Positions 37,102-46,102 of a stretch of DNA of 64,000 nt are shown one piece after another. Position 1 is the stretch's first letter. Every line of letters starts with the position of its first letter. The position numbers were made by a program, and so were the translations under genes. The stretch lies in assembly GCF_029051645.1 (NCBI RefSeq), contig NZ_JAACFS010000022.1, positions 1-64,000 of the forward strand, written 5' to 3'. The notes beneath the pieces are model-generated. The model was not told the origin of the DNA and did not search any database. It worked only from the letters and a program-made list of their open reading frames with translations. The DNA comes from Bradyrhizobium sp. CSA112 (lineage in GTDB: Bacteria; Pseudomonadota; Alphaproteobacteria; Rhizobiales; Xanthobacteraceae).

Positions 37102-37905
37102 CTATCCGAACTGCAGCACCGTCTCGATCGCGCGCGCAAATCCATCGCGCTCGTTGCTGTCGGTCACATGCGTCGCACGCTGCTTGATGCTGTCGGCGGC
37201 ATTTCCCATCGCAAACGAAACGCCGCTTCGGGCAAACATCGGCAGATCGTTCTCCATGTCGCCGATGGTCGCCACCGCTTCGGCCGAAATGCCGAGTTGC
37301 CTGGTCATGGCGTCCACGAAGGTGCCCTTGTCGTGACCGGGCGGCGTGACGTCGAGATAATAGGTCTGCGAGCGGACCGCGGTCGCCTCCCTGCCAACGG
37401 CTTCCCTCATCGCCGCCTCACAGCGCTGCAACAGCGCCGCGTCCGAACTGGCGCCCACGATCTTGCAGGTCTCTGCGAGATGCGGCGTGAAATCGTCGAT
37501 GATGGTCGGATCGGCCTTGATCGCGCGCTTTTCGTGCGGGACGTACTCGCCGTCGGGATTGCGCGTGTACCAGCGATCGTTCGTGAACAGCCAGATATCG
37601 ACACCGAACGCATTGAGCACGTCGAGGCTGCGCTGCGCTACGCTCGGTCCGATCAAATGCTGCACGATCGGCTTGAGCCCGGCGTCGACGATCGAGCTGC
37701 CGTTGAAGGAGCCGAGGGGAAGCGTGATCGCAAGCGGTTCGATCAGAAAACCCATGCCGATGGTCGGCCGGCTGGAAACGATGGTGAAGCCGATGCCGGC
37801 CGCATGTAGCTTGCGCACGGCTGCCTTCGCGCCGTCGGTCAGGATCTTGTCTTTCGTCAACAGGGTGCCGTCGACGTCGGAAACAACAAGCGCAATACGG
37901 GTCAT
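37102..37905 (-). CDS. HAD-superfamily hydrolase, Cof type
   Basis: This 267-aa phosphatase of the Cof/YbiV class has the nucleophile motif DVDGTLLTKD (Asp10 and Asp12), motif II VSSRP (about 43), and the C-terminal ATIGDMENDLPMFARSG with the metal-binding aspartates. The cap domain lies between. It probably hydrolyses sugar phosphates. It is the last gene of the tal-pgi, gnd, zwf, pgl, gntK operon, overlapping gntK by 4 bases, so a pentose-phosphate or gluconate-phosphate substrate is plausible but not shown. Confidence 0.88.
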   Translation of the reverse strand: MTRIALVVSDVDGTLLTKDKILTDGAKAAVRKLHAAGIGFTIVSSRPTIGMGFLIEPLAITLPLGSFNGSSIVDAGLKPIVQHLIGPSVAQRSLDVLNAFGVDIWLFTNDRWYTRNPDGEYVPHEKRAIKADPTIIDDFTPHLAETCKIVGASSDAALLQRCEAAMREAVGREATAVRSQTYYLDVTPPGHDKGTFVDAMTRQLGISAEAVATIGDMENDLPMFARSGVSFAMGNAADSIKQRATHVTDSNERDGFARAIETVLQFG

Positions 37906-38426
37906 TGGGGAACCAGGTTCAATTGGCTGACGATGTCATCTACGATCGCCTCAACCGGCGCATCGATCGATACAATGATCGGCCGCTCGTTCGTGCCCGG
38001 CCGCTCCAGCGTCCCGAACTGGCTGGCGAGCAAGCCAGGCGGCATGAAATGGCCCTTGCGCGCCGCAAGGCGAGCCGCGATCAGATCCTGCATGCCGTCG
38101 AGAAAAACGATCCTGACATCGTCGCGGCCGTGCACGAGGACGTCACGATAGGCGCGTTTCAGCGCCGAGCAGGCGATCACGACGTGCGCGCCGGATGTGC
38201 AGACGCGGTCGATCTCGTCGGCAATCGCCTGCAGCCATGGCCAGCGGTCCTCGTCGGCGAGCGGATGGCCGGCGCTCATCTTCGCAACGTTGGCCGGCGG
38301 GTGAAACCTGTCGCCGTCCTCGTAGCGCCAGCCGAGGCGTCCAGCGAGATGATCGGCGATGGTGCTCTTGCCCGAGCCGGAAACGCCCATCACCACCAGC
38401 GCACAAGGAGTCCTATTGCCCACCAA
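37902..38426 (-). CDS. gntK: Gluconokinase
   Basis: This 174-aa kinase phosphorylates D-gluconate to 6-phosphogluconate, feeding Gnd in the same operon. The P-loop is VMGVSGSGKST (about residues 13-23). The GntK marks YEDGDRFHPPANVAKMSAGH and then PLADEDRWPWL follow, and ACSALKRAYRD is near residue 85. Its start overlaps the pgl end by 14 bases and its stop overlaps the HAD start by 4 bases. Confidence 0.95.
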   Translation of the reverse strand: MVGNRTPCALVVMGVSGSGKSTIADHLAGRLGWRYEDGDRFHPPANVAKMSAGHPLADEDRWPWLQAIADEIDRVCTSGAHVVIACSALKRAYRDVLVHGRDDVRIVFLDGMQDLIAARLAARKGHFMPPGLLASQFGTLERPGTNERPIIVSIDAPVEAIVDDIVSQLNLVPQ

Positions 38427-39168
38427 AATCCCCCGGAAGCGCTTCCCGGTCGATCAGCCAGATCGTCTCGCCGGAGGACTGCGCGCGGTTGGCGGGCAGG
38501 TTCTCGCCTGCGAACAGGCGCGTCAAGATCGCCCGCTTGTCCCGGCCGGAGACCTCGAACAGCATTTCGTGGCAGGAGGCGAGGGTGGGCAGCGTGAGGG
38601 TAATCCGCGGGACGAACGGCACGACATTCGCCCGCGGCACGCCGACGACCCAGCGCGCATTCTCGTCGAGCGCGGGATCGCCGGGAAACAGCGAGGCCGT
38701 ATGGCCGTCGGGACCGACGCCCATCAGCACGAGGTCGAACAGGGGCCTCGCTTGGTCGAGCGTGTCTGCCCCGTAAAACGACTGCAATTCCCGTTCGTAG
38801 AGCGCGGCGCCCCGGTCGGGATCGGCGGGGTCGGCGGTCGCGGTCGGAATCGGATGGATGTTCGCTGTCGGCGCGCATTGTTTGAGGAAAATCGTTTGCG
38901 CCATGCCCATGTTGTTGAGCGGATCATCCGCCGGCACGAAGCGTTCGTCGCCGATGAACCAGTGCACGCGCTCCCAGGGAATCCGGCTCCGATAGGCCTC
39001 GGTTGCGAGCAGTTGATAGAGCTGCTTTGGGCTCGATCCGCCGGTCAGGCAGATCGCCACGCGGCCGCTGTTGGCGGCCGTTCTGGCCAGCAAATGTTCG
39101 GCGGCGGTCGCCGCCAGCGCCGCCCGATCGGTGACTGCAATCACATGACGATTGTCGTTCGATGTCAT
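38413..39168 (-). CDS. pgl: 6-phosphogluconolactonase
   Basis: Pgl (251 aa, DevB/SOL form) hydrolyses 6-phosphogluconolactone from Zwf to 6-phosphogluconate. The marks are LTGGSSPKQLYQLL (about residue 40), VHWFIGDERFVPADDPLNN (about 70) and MGVGPDGHTASLFPGDPAL (about 150). It lies 3 bases after zwf, and overlaps gntK by 14 bases. Confidence 0.95.
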   Translation of the reverse strand: MTSNDNRHVIAVTDRAALAATAAEHLLARTAANSGRVAICLTGGSSPKQLYQLLATEAYRSRIPWERVHWFIGDERFVPADDPLNNMGMAQTIFLKQCAPTANIHPIPTATADPADPDRGAALYERELQSFYGADTLDQARPLFDLVLMGVGPDGHTASLFPGDPALDENARWVVGVPRANVVPFVPRITLTLPTLASCHEMLFEVSGRDKRAILTRLFAGENLPANRAQSSGETIWLIDREALPGDFGGQ

Positions 39169-39171
39169 TGC

Positions 39172-40683
39172 TCACCCCAGCTTTCGCCAGCTTCGGCCGT
39201 CGCGGGTCAGCAGTTCGTTCGCTTCCCCCGGGCCTTCGCTGCCGGCCGTGTAGGTCTTCAAGCCGTCGGCTCCCGCCTTCCTCCAGGCATCGATAAACGG
39301 TTGCACCGCCTTCCAGCCGGCCTCGACGCTGTCGGCGCGCTGGAACAGGATATTGTCGCCGATCATGCAGTCATAGATCAAGGTCTCGTAGCCGGTCGAG
39401 GGCTCCGCCTTGAAATAATCCTTGTAGCGAAACTTCATCTCGACGCCGTCGATCAGGATCGAGGGGCCGGGCACCTTGGTGTTGAACTGCAGCGCGATGC
39501 CCTCGTTGGGCGCGACGCCGATCACGAGGTAGTTCTGCGCCAGCCGTTCCACCGGCGTGCAGTTGAACATCGCGAACGGCGCCTGCTTGAACTTGATCGC
39601 GACTTCCGTGCGCTTGACGCCGAGCGCCTTGCCGGTGCGCAGGTAAAAGGGAACGCCGGCCCAGCGCCAGTTATCGATGATCAGCTTCAGCGCCACATAG
39701 GTTTCGGTCGTGCTGCCGGGTGCGACGTCTTCGATGTTGCGGTAGTCCGCGATTTCGGTATTTCCGATCCGGCCAGCCAGATACTGGCCGCGCACCGAAT
39801 TGCGCAACGCCTCAGTCTCGCTCTGGGCCTGGATCGCGGCAAGCACGTCGGCCTTTTCCGTGCGCACCGAATGCGCGTCGAATCGGATCGGCGGCTCCAT
39901 CGCGACCAGCGATAAAAGCTGGAACAGGTGGTTCGGCACCATGTCGCGCAGCGCGCCGGTCTGGTCGTAGAAGCTGCCGCGGTGGCCGACGCCGAGCTGT
40001 TCGTTGACGGTGATTTGTACGTGGTCGATGTGGTTGCGGTTCCAGATCGGCTCGAACATTCCGTTGGCGAAGCGCAGCACCAGAATGTTCTGCACCGTCT
40101 CCTTGCCGAGATAGTGATCGATCCGGTAGATCTCGTGCTCGTCGACGAGTTTAAGCAATTCGCCGTTCAACGCCTTTGCGGAGGCGAGATCGGTGCCGAA
40201 CGGTTTTTCCACCACCAGCCGCCGCCACGCGCTGTTCTCGGCGAGCATGCCGGTGCGGCCAAGCTCGCGGCTGATCGGCAGAAATGCGTTGGGCGGGGTC
40301 GCCAGATAGAACAGCCGGTTGCCACCGGTGTTTCGCGCAGCTTCCAGTTCGCCGAGCTGCTTGCTCATTGCATCGAACGATGCTGGACGCTTTGGGTCGG
40401 CCTCGATGCAGGTGACGCATTCGAGCAGGCGCCGCGCGACCTTATCGTCCACCGGGCGGGTCGCAAACTGACGCAGGCCTTTCATCAGATTATCGCGAAG
40501 CGCGTCGCTCGCCATCCCTTCGCGCGTGATACCGACCACGCAGAATTTGTCCGGCAACAGATCGGCCGCCGCGAGGTTATAGAGGGCAGGGATGACCAGG
40601 CGGTGCGCGAGATCGCCGGTCACGCCGAAAATGACGAAGGAGCAGGGATCGGGTTTCTTCTGTGCTGTTTGACCGACCGCCAT
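39172..40683 (-). CDS. zwf: Glucose-6-phosphate 1-dehydrogenase
   Basis: Zwf (503 aa) oxidises glucose-6-phosphate with NADP(H), the entry to the pentose-phosphate and Entner-Doudoroff routes. The nucleotide-binding fold is FVIFGVTGDLAHRLVIPALY (about 16-35) and the substrate-binding active site is RIDHYLGKETVQN (about 183-195), with EKPFGTDLASA before it. Length is normal. It lies 4 bases after gnd and 3 before pgl in the operon. Confidence 0.96.
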   Translation of the reverse strand: MAVGQTAQKKPDPCSFVIFGVTGDLAHRLVIPALYNLAAADLLPDKFCVVGITREGMASDALRDNLMKGLRQFATRPVDDKVARRLLECVTCIEADPKRPASFDAMSKQLGELEAARNTGGNRLFYLATPPNAFLPISRELGRTGMLAENSAWRRLVVEKPFGTDLASAKALNGELLKLVDEHEIYRIDHYLGKETVQNILVLRFANGMFEPIWNRNHIDHVQITVNEQLGVGHRGSFYDQTGALRDMVPNHLFQLLSLVAMEPPIRFDAHSVRTEKADVLAAIQAQSETEALRNSVRGQYLAGRIGNTEIADYRNIEDVAPGSTTETYVALKLIIDNWRWAGVPFYLRTGKALGVKRTEVAIKFKQAPFAMFNCTPVERLAQNYLVIGVAPNEGIALQFNTKVPGPSILIDGVEMKFRYKDYFKAEPSTGYETLIYDCMIGDNILFQRADSVEAGWKAVQPFIDAWRKAGADGLKTYTAGSEGPGEANELLTRDGRSWRKLG

Positions 40684-40689
40684 GGCTGC

Positions 40690-41685
40690 TCAGGCCTTCG
40701 TGTCAGGTTTTTTCGGCGGCTCCTTGTGGCCGCCGAAGCCGGCCCGCATCGCGGACAGGATCTTTTCCGCAAAGGTGTGATCCTTGCGCGAACGGAAGCG
40801 TGCGTAGAGCGCCGCCGTCAGCACTTCCGCCGGCACGGCTTCGTCGATCGCGGCGTTGACGGTCCAGCGGCCTTCGCCGGAATCCTCCACAAAGCCGGAG
40901 TAATTATCGAGCGTCTGGTTCTCGGCGAGCGCGGATGCGGTGAGGTCGAGCAGCCAGGACGGGATCACGCTGCCGCGCCGCCACACCTCGGCGATGTCGG
41001 CGATATTGAACTCGAAGCGATGTTGTGGCGGCAGCGCTTCGATGTTGGCATTCTTCAGGATGTCAAACCCTTCGGCATAGGCCTGCATCAGGCCGTACTC
41101 GATGCCGTTGTGGATCATCTTGACGAAGTGCCCGGCGCCGGACGGGCCGGCGTGGATGTAGCCCTGCTCAACGCGCAGGTCGCGGCCTTCACGTCCCGGC
41201 GTGCGCGGGATATCGCCAACGCCCGGAGCCAGTGTCTTGAAGATGGGATCGAGCCGGTCGACCACCGCCTTGTCGCCGCCGATCATCATGCAATAGCCGC
41301 GCTCGATGCCCCAGACGCCGCCGCTGGTGCCGACATCGAGATAGTGCAGGCCTTTTGCTTTCAACGCCGCCCCGCGGCGGACGTCGTCCTGCCAGAACGT
41401 ATTGCCGCCATCGATGATGACGTCGCCGGCTTGCATCAGCTTTGCCAGCGCCTCGATGGTCGCCTCGGTAATCGGGCCGGCCGGCAGCATCACCCAGGCG
41501 GTACGCGGCTTTTCGAGTTTCGCCACGAAATCTTCCAGCGAATTCGCAGCCGTCGCGCCTTCCGCCGCAAGCGTGGCGACCGCCTTGGCGTCCCTGTCAT
41601 AGACCACGGCGGTGTGGCCGTTCCTCATCAGCCGGCGGACGATGTTGCCGCCCATCCGGCCGAGGCCGATCATGCCGAGTTGCAT
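40690..41685 (-). CDS. gnd: 6-phosphogluconate dehydrogenase, decarboxylating (short form)
   Basis: Gnd (331 aa) oxidatively decarboxylates 6-phosphogluconate to ribulose-5-phosphate. It begins MQLGMIGLGRMGGNIVRRLM with the Rossmann GxGxxG, carries DGGNTFWQDD (about 98), the signature GTSGGVWGIERGYCMMIGG (about 122) and the catalytic region GHFVKMIHNGIEYGLMQAYA (about 180). The length is that of the short GntZ/YqeC type, which often prefers NAD, not the 470-aa NADP form. It follows tal-pgi after 11 bases. Confidence 0.94.
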   Translation of the reverse strand: MQLGMIGLGRMGGNIVRRLMRNGHTAVVYDRDAKAVATLAAEGATAANSLEDFVAKLEKPRTAWVMLPAGPITEATIEALAKLMQAGDVIIDGGNTFWQDDVRRGAALKAKGLHYLDVGTSGGVWGIERGYCMMIGGDKAVVDRLDPIFKTLAPGVGDIPRTPGREGRDLRVEQGYIHAGPSGAGHFVKMIHNGIEYGLMQAYAEGFDILKNANIEALPPQHRFEFNIADIAEVWRRGSVIPSWLLDLTASALAENQTLDNYSGFVEDSGEGRWTVNAAIDEAVPAEVLTAALYARFRSRKDHTFAEKILSAMRAGFGGHKEPPKKPDTKA

Positions 41686-41696
41686 AGCCTGACTTC

Positions 41697-44543
41697 CTAA
41701 CTGAGCGCTTCCGTGATCGCGGCATCCAGCGCAGACAATCCCGATCCGAGGTCGCCCTTGAGATGGACGCGCAGCGCGCGCCGCCCACGTTCGGTGAGCA
41801 CGTCGAAATCGCCGCGCGCCTGCGCCGCCTTGATGATACCGAAACTCGCCTTCTGGCCCGGCACCGGCAGATCCTCGGTATCGTCGGCCGTGATCTGCAG
41901 GAATACGCCGCTGTCGGGACCGCCCTTGTAGGCCTGGCCGGTGGAGTGCAGGAAACGCGGGCCAAATTCGGCGCAGGTCGCGAGATGATGCCTGTCGCGC
42001 ACCGCAAGCCGCATTTTTTGCAGCGAGCCGATCGTGCCGGGATTGCGCGCGATATAGGCGAGCAGGGCGACGTAATCGCCGCTGTCCGAGCGCGAAAGAT
42101 GCGCTTTGATCCAGGAGCCAAGCGTGCCGTCGGCGCCGGCCTTGCGCAGCTCGGCCGCGTTGTGCTCATCAGTGTAGAGATCGGCCTCGTCGGTCGAAAT
42201 CACCGGCTGCTCCGCAGGAAGCGCGCCGGTCTTCTCGAACGCGCCGGTCAACTCGCGGGTCTTGACCTTGGCCGCTTCCACGTCGGGCTGGTTGAACGGA
42301 TTGATGCCGAGCATCGCGCCCGCCACGGCGGTGGCCATCTCGAACCGGAAAAACTCCTGACCGATATGGTCGATCGACTTCATGACGATCCGCGCCACGG
42401 GATGTCCGGCCGCCTCGAGCGCTTTGAGCCTGTCGTCATGAGAGGCGTCGTCTTCACCCTCGGTCCTGATGTCGATGAAGAAGCGGTCGTTACCATAGAG
42501 CGAGGGGTCGCCGAGCGGCTCGCCGTCGATCGGGATCAGGCCCTTGCCCTCCTTGCCGGTGGATTCGGCAATCAGTTGTTCGGCCCAGGCGCCGAAATCG
42601 GCGACCTTCTCCGACGAGGTAATCGTTACCTTGTCGCGGCCTTCGAGGCCGGCGAGTCCCATCGCCAGCCCGAGCTGAACGCCCGGGTTTTCATGCGGCG
42701 GCACGTCGGCGCCGCAGGAGCGCACCATCGCCAGTGTGTGGGTGAGCAGGCTGCGAACGTCGATACCGGCGGCAGCCGCCGGCACCAGTCCGAACGGCGA
42801 CAGCACGGAATAGCGTCCGCCGATCGTGGGATCGCCATGGAAGATGCGGGCAAAGCCTTGGCTGATCGCCGTCTTCTCCAGCGACGAGCCGGGATCGGTG
42901 ACCGCGATGAAGCGATGGCCGGCCTTGTCGTTACCGATGGTCTTGGAGACGCGATCGAAGAAGTAATCCTTCATCACGTTCGGCTCGGTGGTGCCGCCCG
43001 ATTTGCTGGAGACAATGAACAGCGTGCGGGCGAGATCGACCGTATCCTCCATCGCGCGCACCTGCGCGGGATCGGTGGAATCGAGCACATGCAGCTTCGG
43101 GAAACCGGATTTCTTGGCAAAGGTTTCCGCCAGCACCTCCGGCCCCAGGCTCGATCCGCCCATGCCGAGCACGATGGCGTCGCTGAAATTCTGTCCCTTC
43201 ACGCGGTGGGCAAAGTCCTCGTAGTTGCCGACATCTGCGGCGGCCGGGCTGTTCAGCCAGCCCAGCCATTTGTTCTCGTCGTCATTGGTCCAGACCGATT
43301 TGTCCTTTTGCCACAGGCGGCGGATCCTGGCGGACGCGCGCCAGTCCTCGGTGGTTTTCTCGACAGCCTTCCTGATGCCGTCGCCGAGCGCGAGGTGCTG
43401 CCGATCGATGCCGCCTACGAGGGAGGTCGCGCGCTTCTGCGCGACCGCCCCATAGAGCTTGTCGGCGGCATCCGCAAACAGCTTGACGCCGTCCCTGACC
43501 AGTTCGGCGGTGATGGCTTCGAGCGAGATGCCGGATTCCTCGAGCTCTTCCAGCAGGCGCCTTGCGTCCTCGATATTTTCCTCGAGGCTGTCCCTCACTT
43601 TGCCATGGTCGCGAAATGCATCGAGCGTGGCCGGCGGCATGGTGTTGACGGTGTTGGGGCCGATCAATTCTTCGACATACAGCACATCGCTGTAGTCCTT
43701 GTTCTTGGTGCCGGTGGATGCCCACAACAGGCGCTGCGGCTTGGCGCCCTTGGCCGCGAGCTTTTCCCAGCGTGGCCCTGCGAACAGCCGCTTGTAGTCC
43801 TGATAGGCCAGCTTGGCGTTGGCGATGGCGACCTTGCCCTTCAGCGCGCTCAGTCGCTCCTTCTCGCTGGGGTCATTGGCTTTTGCGATCTTCTCGTCGA
43901 GCTGCTTGTCGACCGCGGTATCGATGCGGCTAACGAAGAAAGATGCGACGCTGGCGACAGGCGCGGGATCGCCGCCCTCGGCGACGTATTTTTCAAGGCC
44001 GGCGATATAGGCCTCCGCCACCTCACGGTAGACGTCTTGCGAGAACAGCAGCGTGATATTGATGCTGATGCCTTCGCCGATCAGATGTTCGATCGCGGGC
44101 AGGCCCTCCGGCGTGGCCGGTACCTTCACCATCAAATTCTGCCGCTTGACGTCCTTCCAGAGCCGTTCGGCTTCCGCGATGGTCCCCTTGGTGTCCATCG
44201 CCAGATAGGGCGAGACCTCGAGGCTGACGAAACCGTCGCTGCCGTTCAAGCGGTCGTAAACCGGGCGCAGCACGTCGGCGGCATTCTGGATGTCCTCGAC
44301 GGCGAGCGCCTCGAACAGGTCGGCGACGGGCCGGTCGCCCACTTGCAGGGCATGGCCGATCGCGCCGTCATATTCGTCCGAACTGCCGATCGCCTTTTCG
44401 AAAATAGAGGGGTTCGATGTCACGCCCTTGACGCCGTCGGTGTCGATCAGCGCCTTGAGGTCGCCCTTGGCGACGAAGCCGCGGGCGAGGAAGTCCAGCC
44501 AGACCGCCTGGCCGTGGTTTTCGAGTGCTTTGACGGGATTCAT
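41697..44543 (-). CDS. tal-pgi: Transaldolase / glucose-6-phosphate isomerase fusion
   Basis: This 948-aa bifunctional protein has a transaldolase domain (about residues 8-360), with GVTSNPSIFEKAIG near 38 and the Schiff-base lysine in LMVKVPATPEGLPAIEHL near 133. The phosphoglucose isomerase domain (about 385-940) has LGMGGSSLGPEVLAETF near 460 and SSKSGGTTEPNVMKDYF near 510. Fusing the enzymes joins the non-oxidative pentose-phosphate step to glucose-6-phosphate for Zwf. The ATG at 44543 (MNPVKALENHGQ) begins the conserved part; 72 residues upstream look unrelated. It is the first gene of the operon. Confidence 0.95.
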   Translation of the reverse strand: MNPVKALENHGQAVWLDFLARGFVAKGDLKALIDTDGVKGVTSNPSIFEKAIGSSDEYDGAIGHALQVGDRPVADLFEALAVEDIQNAADVLRPVYDRLNGSDGFVSLEVSPYLAMDTKGTIAEAERLWKDVKRQNLMVKVPATPEGLPAIEHLIGEGISINITLLFSQDVYREVAEAYIAGLEKYVAEGGDPAPVASVASFFVSRIDTAVDKQLDEKIAKANDPSEKERLSALKGKVAIANAKLAYQDYKRLFAGPRWEKLAAKGAKPQRLLWASTGTKNKDYSDVLYVEELIGPNTVNTMPPATLDAFRDHGKVRDSLEENIEDARRLLEELEESGISLEAITAELVRDGVKLFADAADKLYGAVAQKRATSLVGGIDRQHLALGDGIRKAVEKTTEDWRASARIRRLWQKDKSVWTNDDENKWLGWLNSPAAADVGNYEDFAHRVKGQNFSDAIVLGMGGSSLGPEVLAETFAKKSGFPKLHVLDSTDPAQVRAMEDTVDLARTLFIVSSKSGGTTEPNVMKDYFFDRVSKTIGNDKAGHRFIAVTDPGSSLEKTAISQGFARIFHGDPTIGGRYSVLSPFGLVPAAAAGIDVRSLLTHTLAMVRSCGADVPPHENPGVQLGLAMGLAGLEGRDKVTITSSEKVADFGAWAEQLIAESTGKEGKGLIPIDGEPLGDPSLYGNDRFFIDIRTEGEDDASHDDRLKALEAAGHPVARIVMKSIDHIGQEFFRFEMATAVAGAMLGINPFNQPDVEAAKVKTRELTGAFEKTGALPAEQPVISTDEADLYTDEHNAAELRKAGADGTLGSWIKAHLSRSDSGDYVALLAYIARNPGTIGSLQKMRLAVRDRHHLATCAEFGPRFLHSTGQAYKGGPDSGVFLQITADDTEDLPVPGQKASFGIIKAAQARGDFDVLTERGRRALRVHLKGDLGSGLSALDAAITEALS

Positions 44544-45021
44544 GATGCCTGTTCTGTTCGATCGGTCGATTTCTGGGTTTCCGGCAGCTTTCGGGGGCAG
44601 GGCCGGAAAGTCAATATTTGGTATTTGGTTGGGCGCGCAGCCGGATGGAATGAGGCTGGACGGGACGATAACGCCACTAGCACGGGTTCGATCCCGAAAA
44701 TGGCAGGTCTTGCCGGTCGAACCGGCTTTCGGAATGCCGACACCAACGGGCGCAAGCACGAAGTCGTGAAGGGGTCCGTGATGAGGCGTCGTTTCTCGCC
44801 CCCGGGCTGCTTCGCGCTTCTGTGCGCCTGATCGTCCTTGGCGCGACCACGGCAGAAGCGGCCGGCATCGGCGTGCATTTGAGGGTTCATAAGCAAAACA
44901 TTCCGCGAGCGGTTGCAGGGGGACGCAACCCGCATGTCGGCGCGGGAGCGGGCGAAAGTACGGCGACCGGGTCGCTCAAATGCGGGATCGACGTGAAATG
45001 TTCACGTCGATTGGGAGAACC
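44544..45021. other. Gap of about 480 bases, operon leader with a hairpin
   Basis: It should hold the promoter of the tal-pgi operon and the 3' end of the DsrE-like gene. A perfect 11-bp inverted repeat with a 3-base loop (ATCGACGTGAA-ATG-TTCACGTCGAT, arms 44987-44997 and 45001-45011) lies 11 bases past the DsrE-like stop and may be its terminator. I see no convincing gene or EcfG-type promoter. Confidence 0.5.
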
Positions 45022-45471
45022 TCAGGGTCGCAGGTAAAGATAGCCCTGCGATTGCAATTCGGCGATCCGCACCACGCCGCCCTGGCCCGCAGCAATAAAG
45101 CCCGGCAGCAAATCCTTCAGCGTGACATTCTGCGACTTCATGGTGTTGCCGCAGGCGGCGAACTCCAGGCCGGCTTTGGAGAATTGACCGACGCGCCGGG
45201 AAAGATCGGGATTGGCGGAAGCCGAATGAAATGCCCGCAACGCCTGGCCGTGCACCACCAGCGCGATCGTGACATGGTCGGGACCGCCGACGCCGTCGAG
45301 ATGGTTCTGGATGTTGCCGAGGACGAAGCTGACCTTGTCGAGGTCGTTGAGGTGATAGACCACCTTCAATTTTGCCGGAGGCGCTGTCTCGCTAACCGCG
45401 CTGGCGCGAGAGGCGGCAAATGCTGCGCTGACTGCCGAAATTGCGCCCCACAGGATATTGCGTCGATGCAT
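45022..45471 (-). CDS. Exported DsrE-family protein
   Basis: This 149-aa protein has an N-terminal export signal (MHRRNILWGAISAVSAAFAA, cleavage near SRASA) whose Arg-Arg pair could suit the Tat route, though a Sec signal is also possible. The mature part, KVVYHLNDLDKVSFVLGNIQ, then HVTIALVVHGQALRAF, is the DsrE-like sulfur-relay fold, with a single conserved Cys in FAACGNTMKSQNV (about 112). A role in periplasmic sulfur or metal handling is plausible but not shown. The start is chosen for the GGGAG site and the signal peptide. It follows a second exported protein. Confidence 0.8.
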   Translation of the reverse strand: MHRRNILWGAISAVSAAFAASRASAVSETAPPAKLKVVYHLNDLDKVSFVLGNIQNHLDGVGGPDHVTIALVVHGQALRAFHSASANPDLSRRVGQFSKAGLEFAACGNTMKSQNVTLKDLLPGFIAAGQGGVVRIAELQSQGYLYLRP

Positions 45472-45499
45472 GGCGTTCTCCCAGGCTGAATAGTGTGGC

Positions 45500-46102
45500 T
45501 CATTTGCGCCTGAGTGCCGCAAGCTCCCTGCGATCGGTTACAAGCTCGGCGCATTCGCGCAAGTCCGCGCGATCGACGCGGAAGATCTTGTCGTCGGCGC
45601 CGGCAACCAGATCATTGCTGGCGTCCTCGTCGGCCTTGTTGCGCTCCCAGATCCTGATCCGCTTCAGCTGGATCAGCGCGGATTTGTCGTCCTTCATCGC
45701 CACTTGAATGCCGCCGCCTTCGCAATCGACGCTGCAGCCAAGCCGAATTTCGCCGCCGGTGTTTTCGACAATGTGACTGCAGTAGCCGCTGGAATCGAAA
45801 TTGCCCGCGCGATGGCGATATTTGAAGCCGAGGCGGAACGAATAATTGACGGTCTTGTCTTCCGGTGCGTCTTCCGCCGTCGCCAGCAGCTTCATCGCGC
45901 TGACCCTCTGCTTCGGATGCTGTGCCAGATGGCTGGCGTCATAACGACGCACGAAGCAGGCATAGGTCTTTTGGCTGAGCGGGCCGCCGAACATTCGGGC
46001 ATTGAAGGCGGTGGCTTTGGCCTTGTCGACGCCCTCCTGGGCGTGACTGGCATTGGCTGCGACGACGGAGGCAATGGCGCCGACGATCCAGACATATTTC
46101 AT
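45500..46102 (-). CDS. Exported hypothetical protein, 200 aa
   Basis: I do not recognise this protein. A signal peptide is clear (MKYVWIVGAIASVVAANASH, cleavage after AQ near residue 22). The mature part has paired cysteines in YACFVRRYDASHLAQHP, SSGYCSHI and LGCSVDCEGGG, and a strand-rich middle, suggesting a periplasmic disulfide-containing domain. It precedes the DsrE-like gene by 28 bases and is probably co-transcribed with it. It ends LAALRRK. Confidence 0.75.
   Translation of the reverse strand: MKYVWIVGAIASVVAANASHAQEGVDKAKATAFNARMFGGPLSQKTYACFVRRYDASHLAQHPKQRVSAMKLLATAEDAPEDKTVNYSFRLGFKYRHRAGNFDSSGYCSHIVENTGGEIRLGCSVDCEGGGIQVAMKDDKSALIQLKRIRIWERNKADEDASNDLVAGADDKIFRVDRADLRECAELVTDRRELAALRRK

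Noticed and set aside
41763..44831. 1022-codon plus-strand frame opposite tal-pgi
   Set aside because: Antisense shadow of a certain gene.
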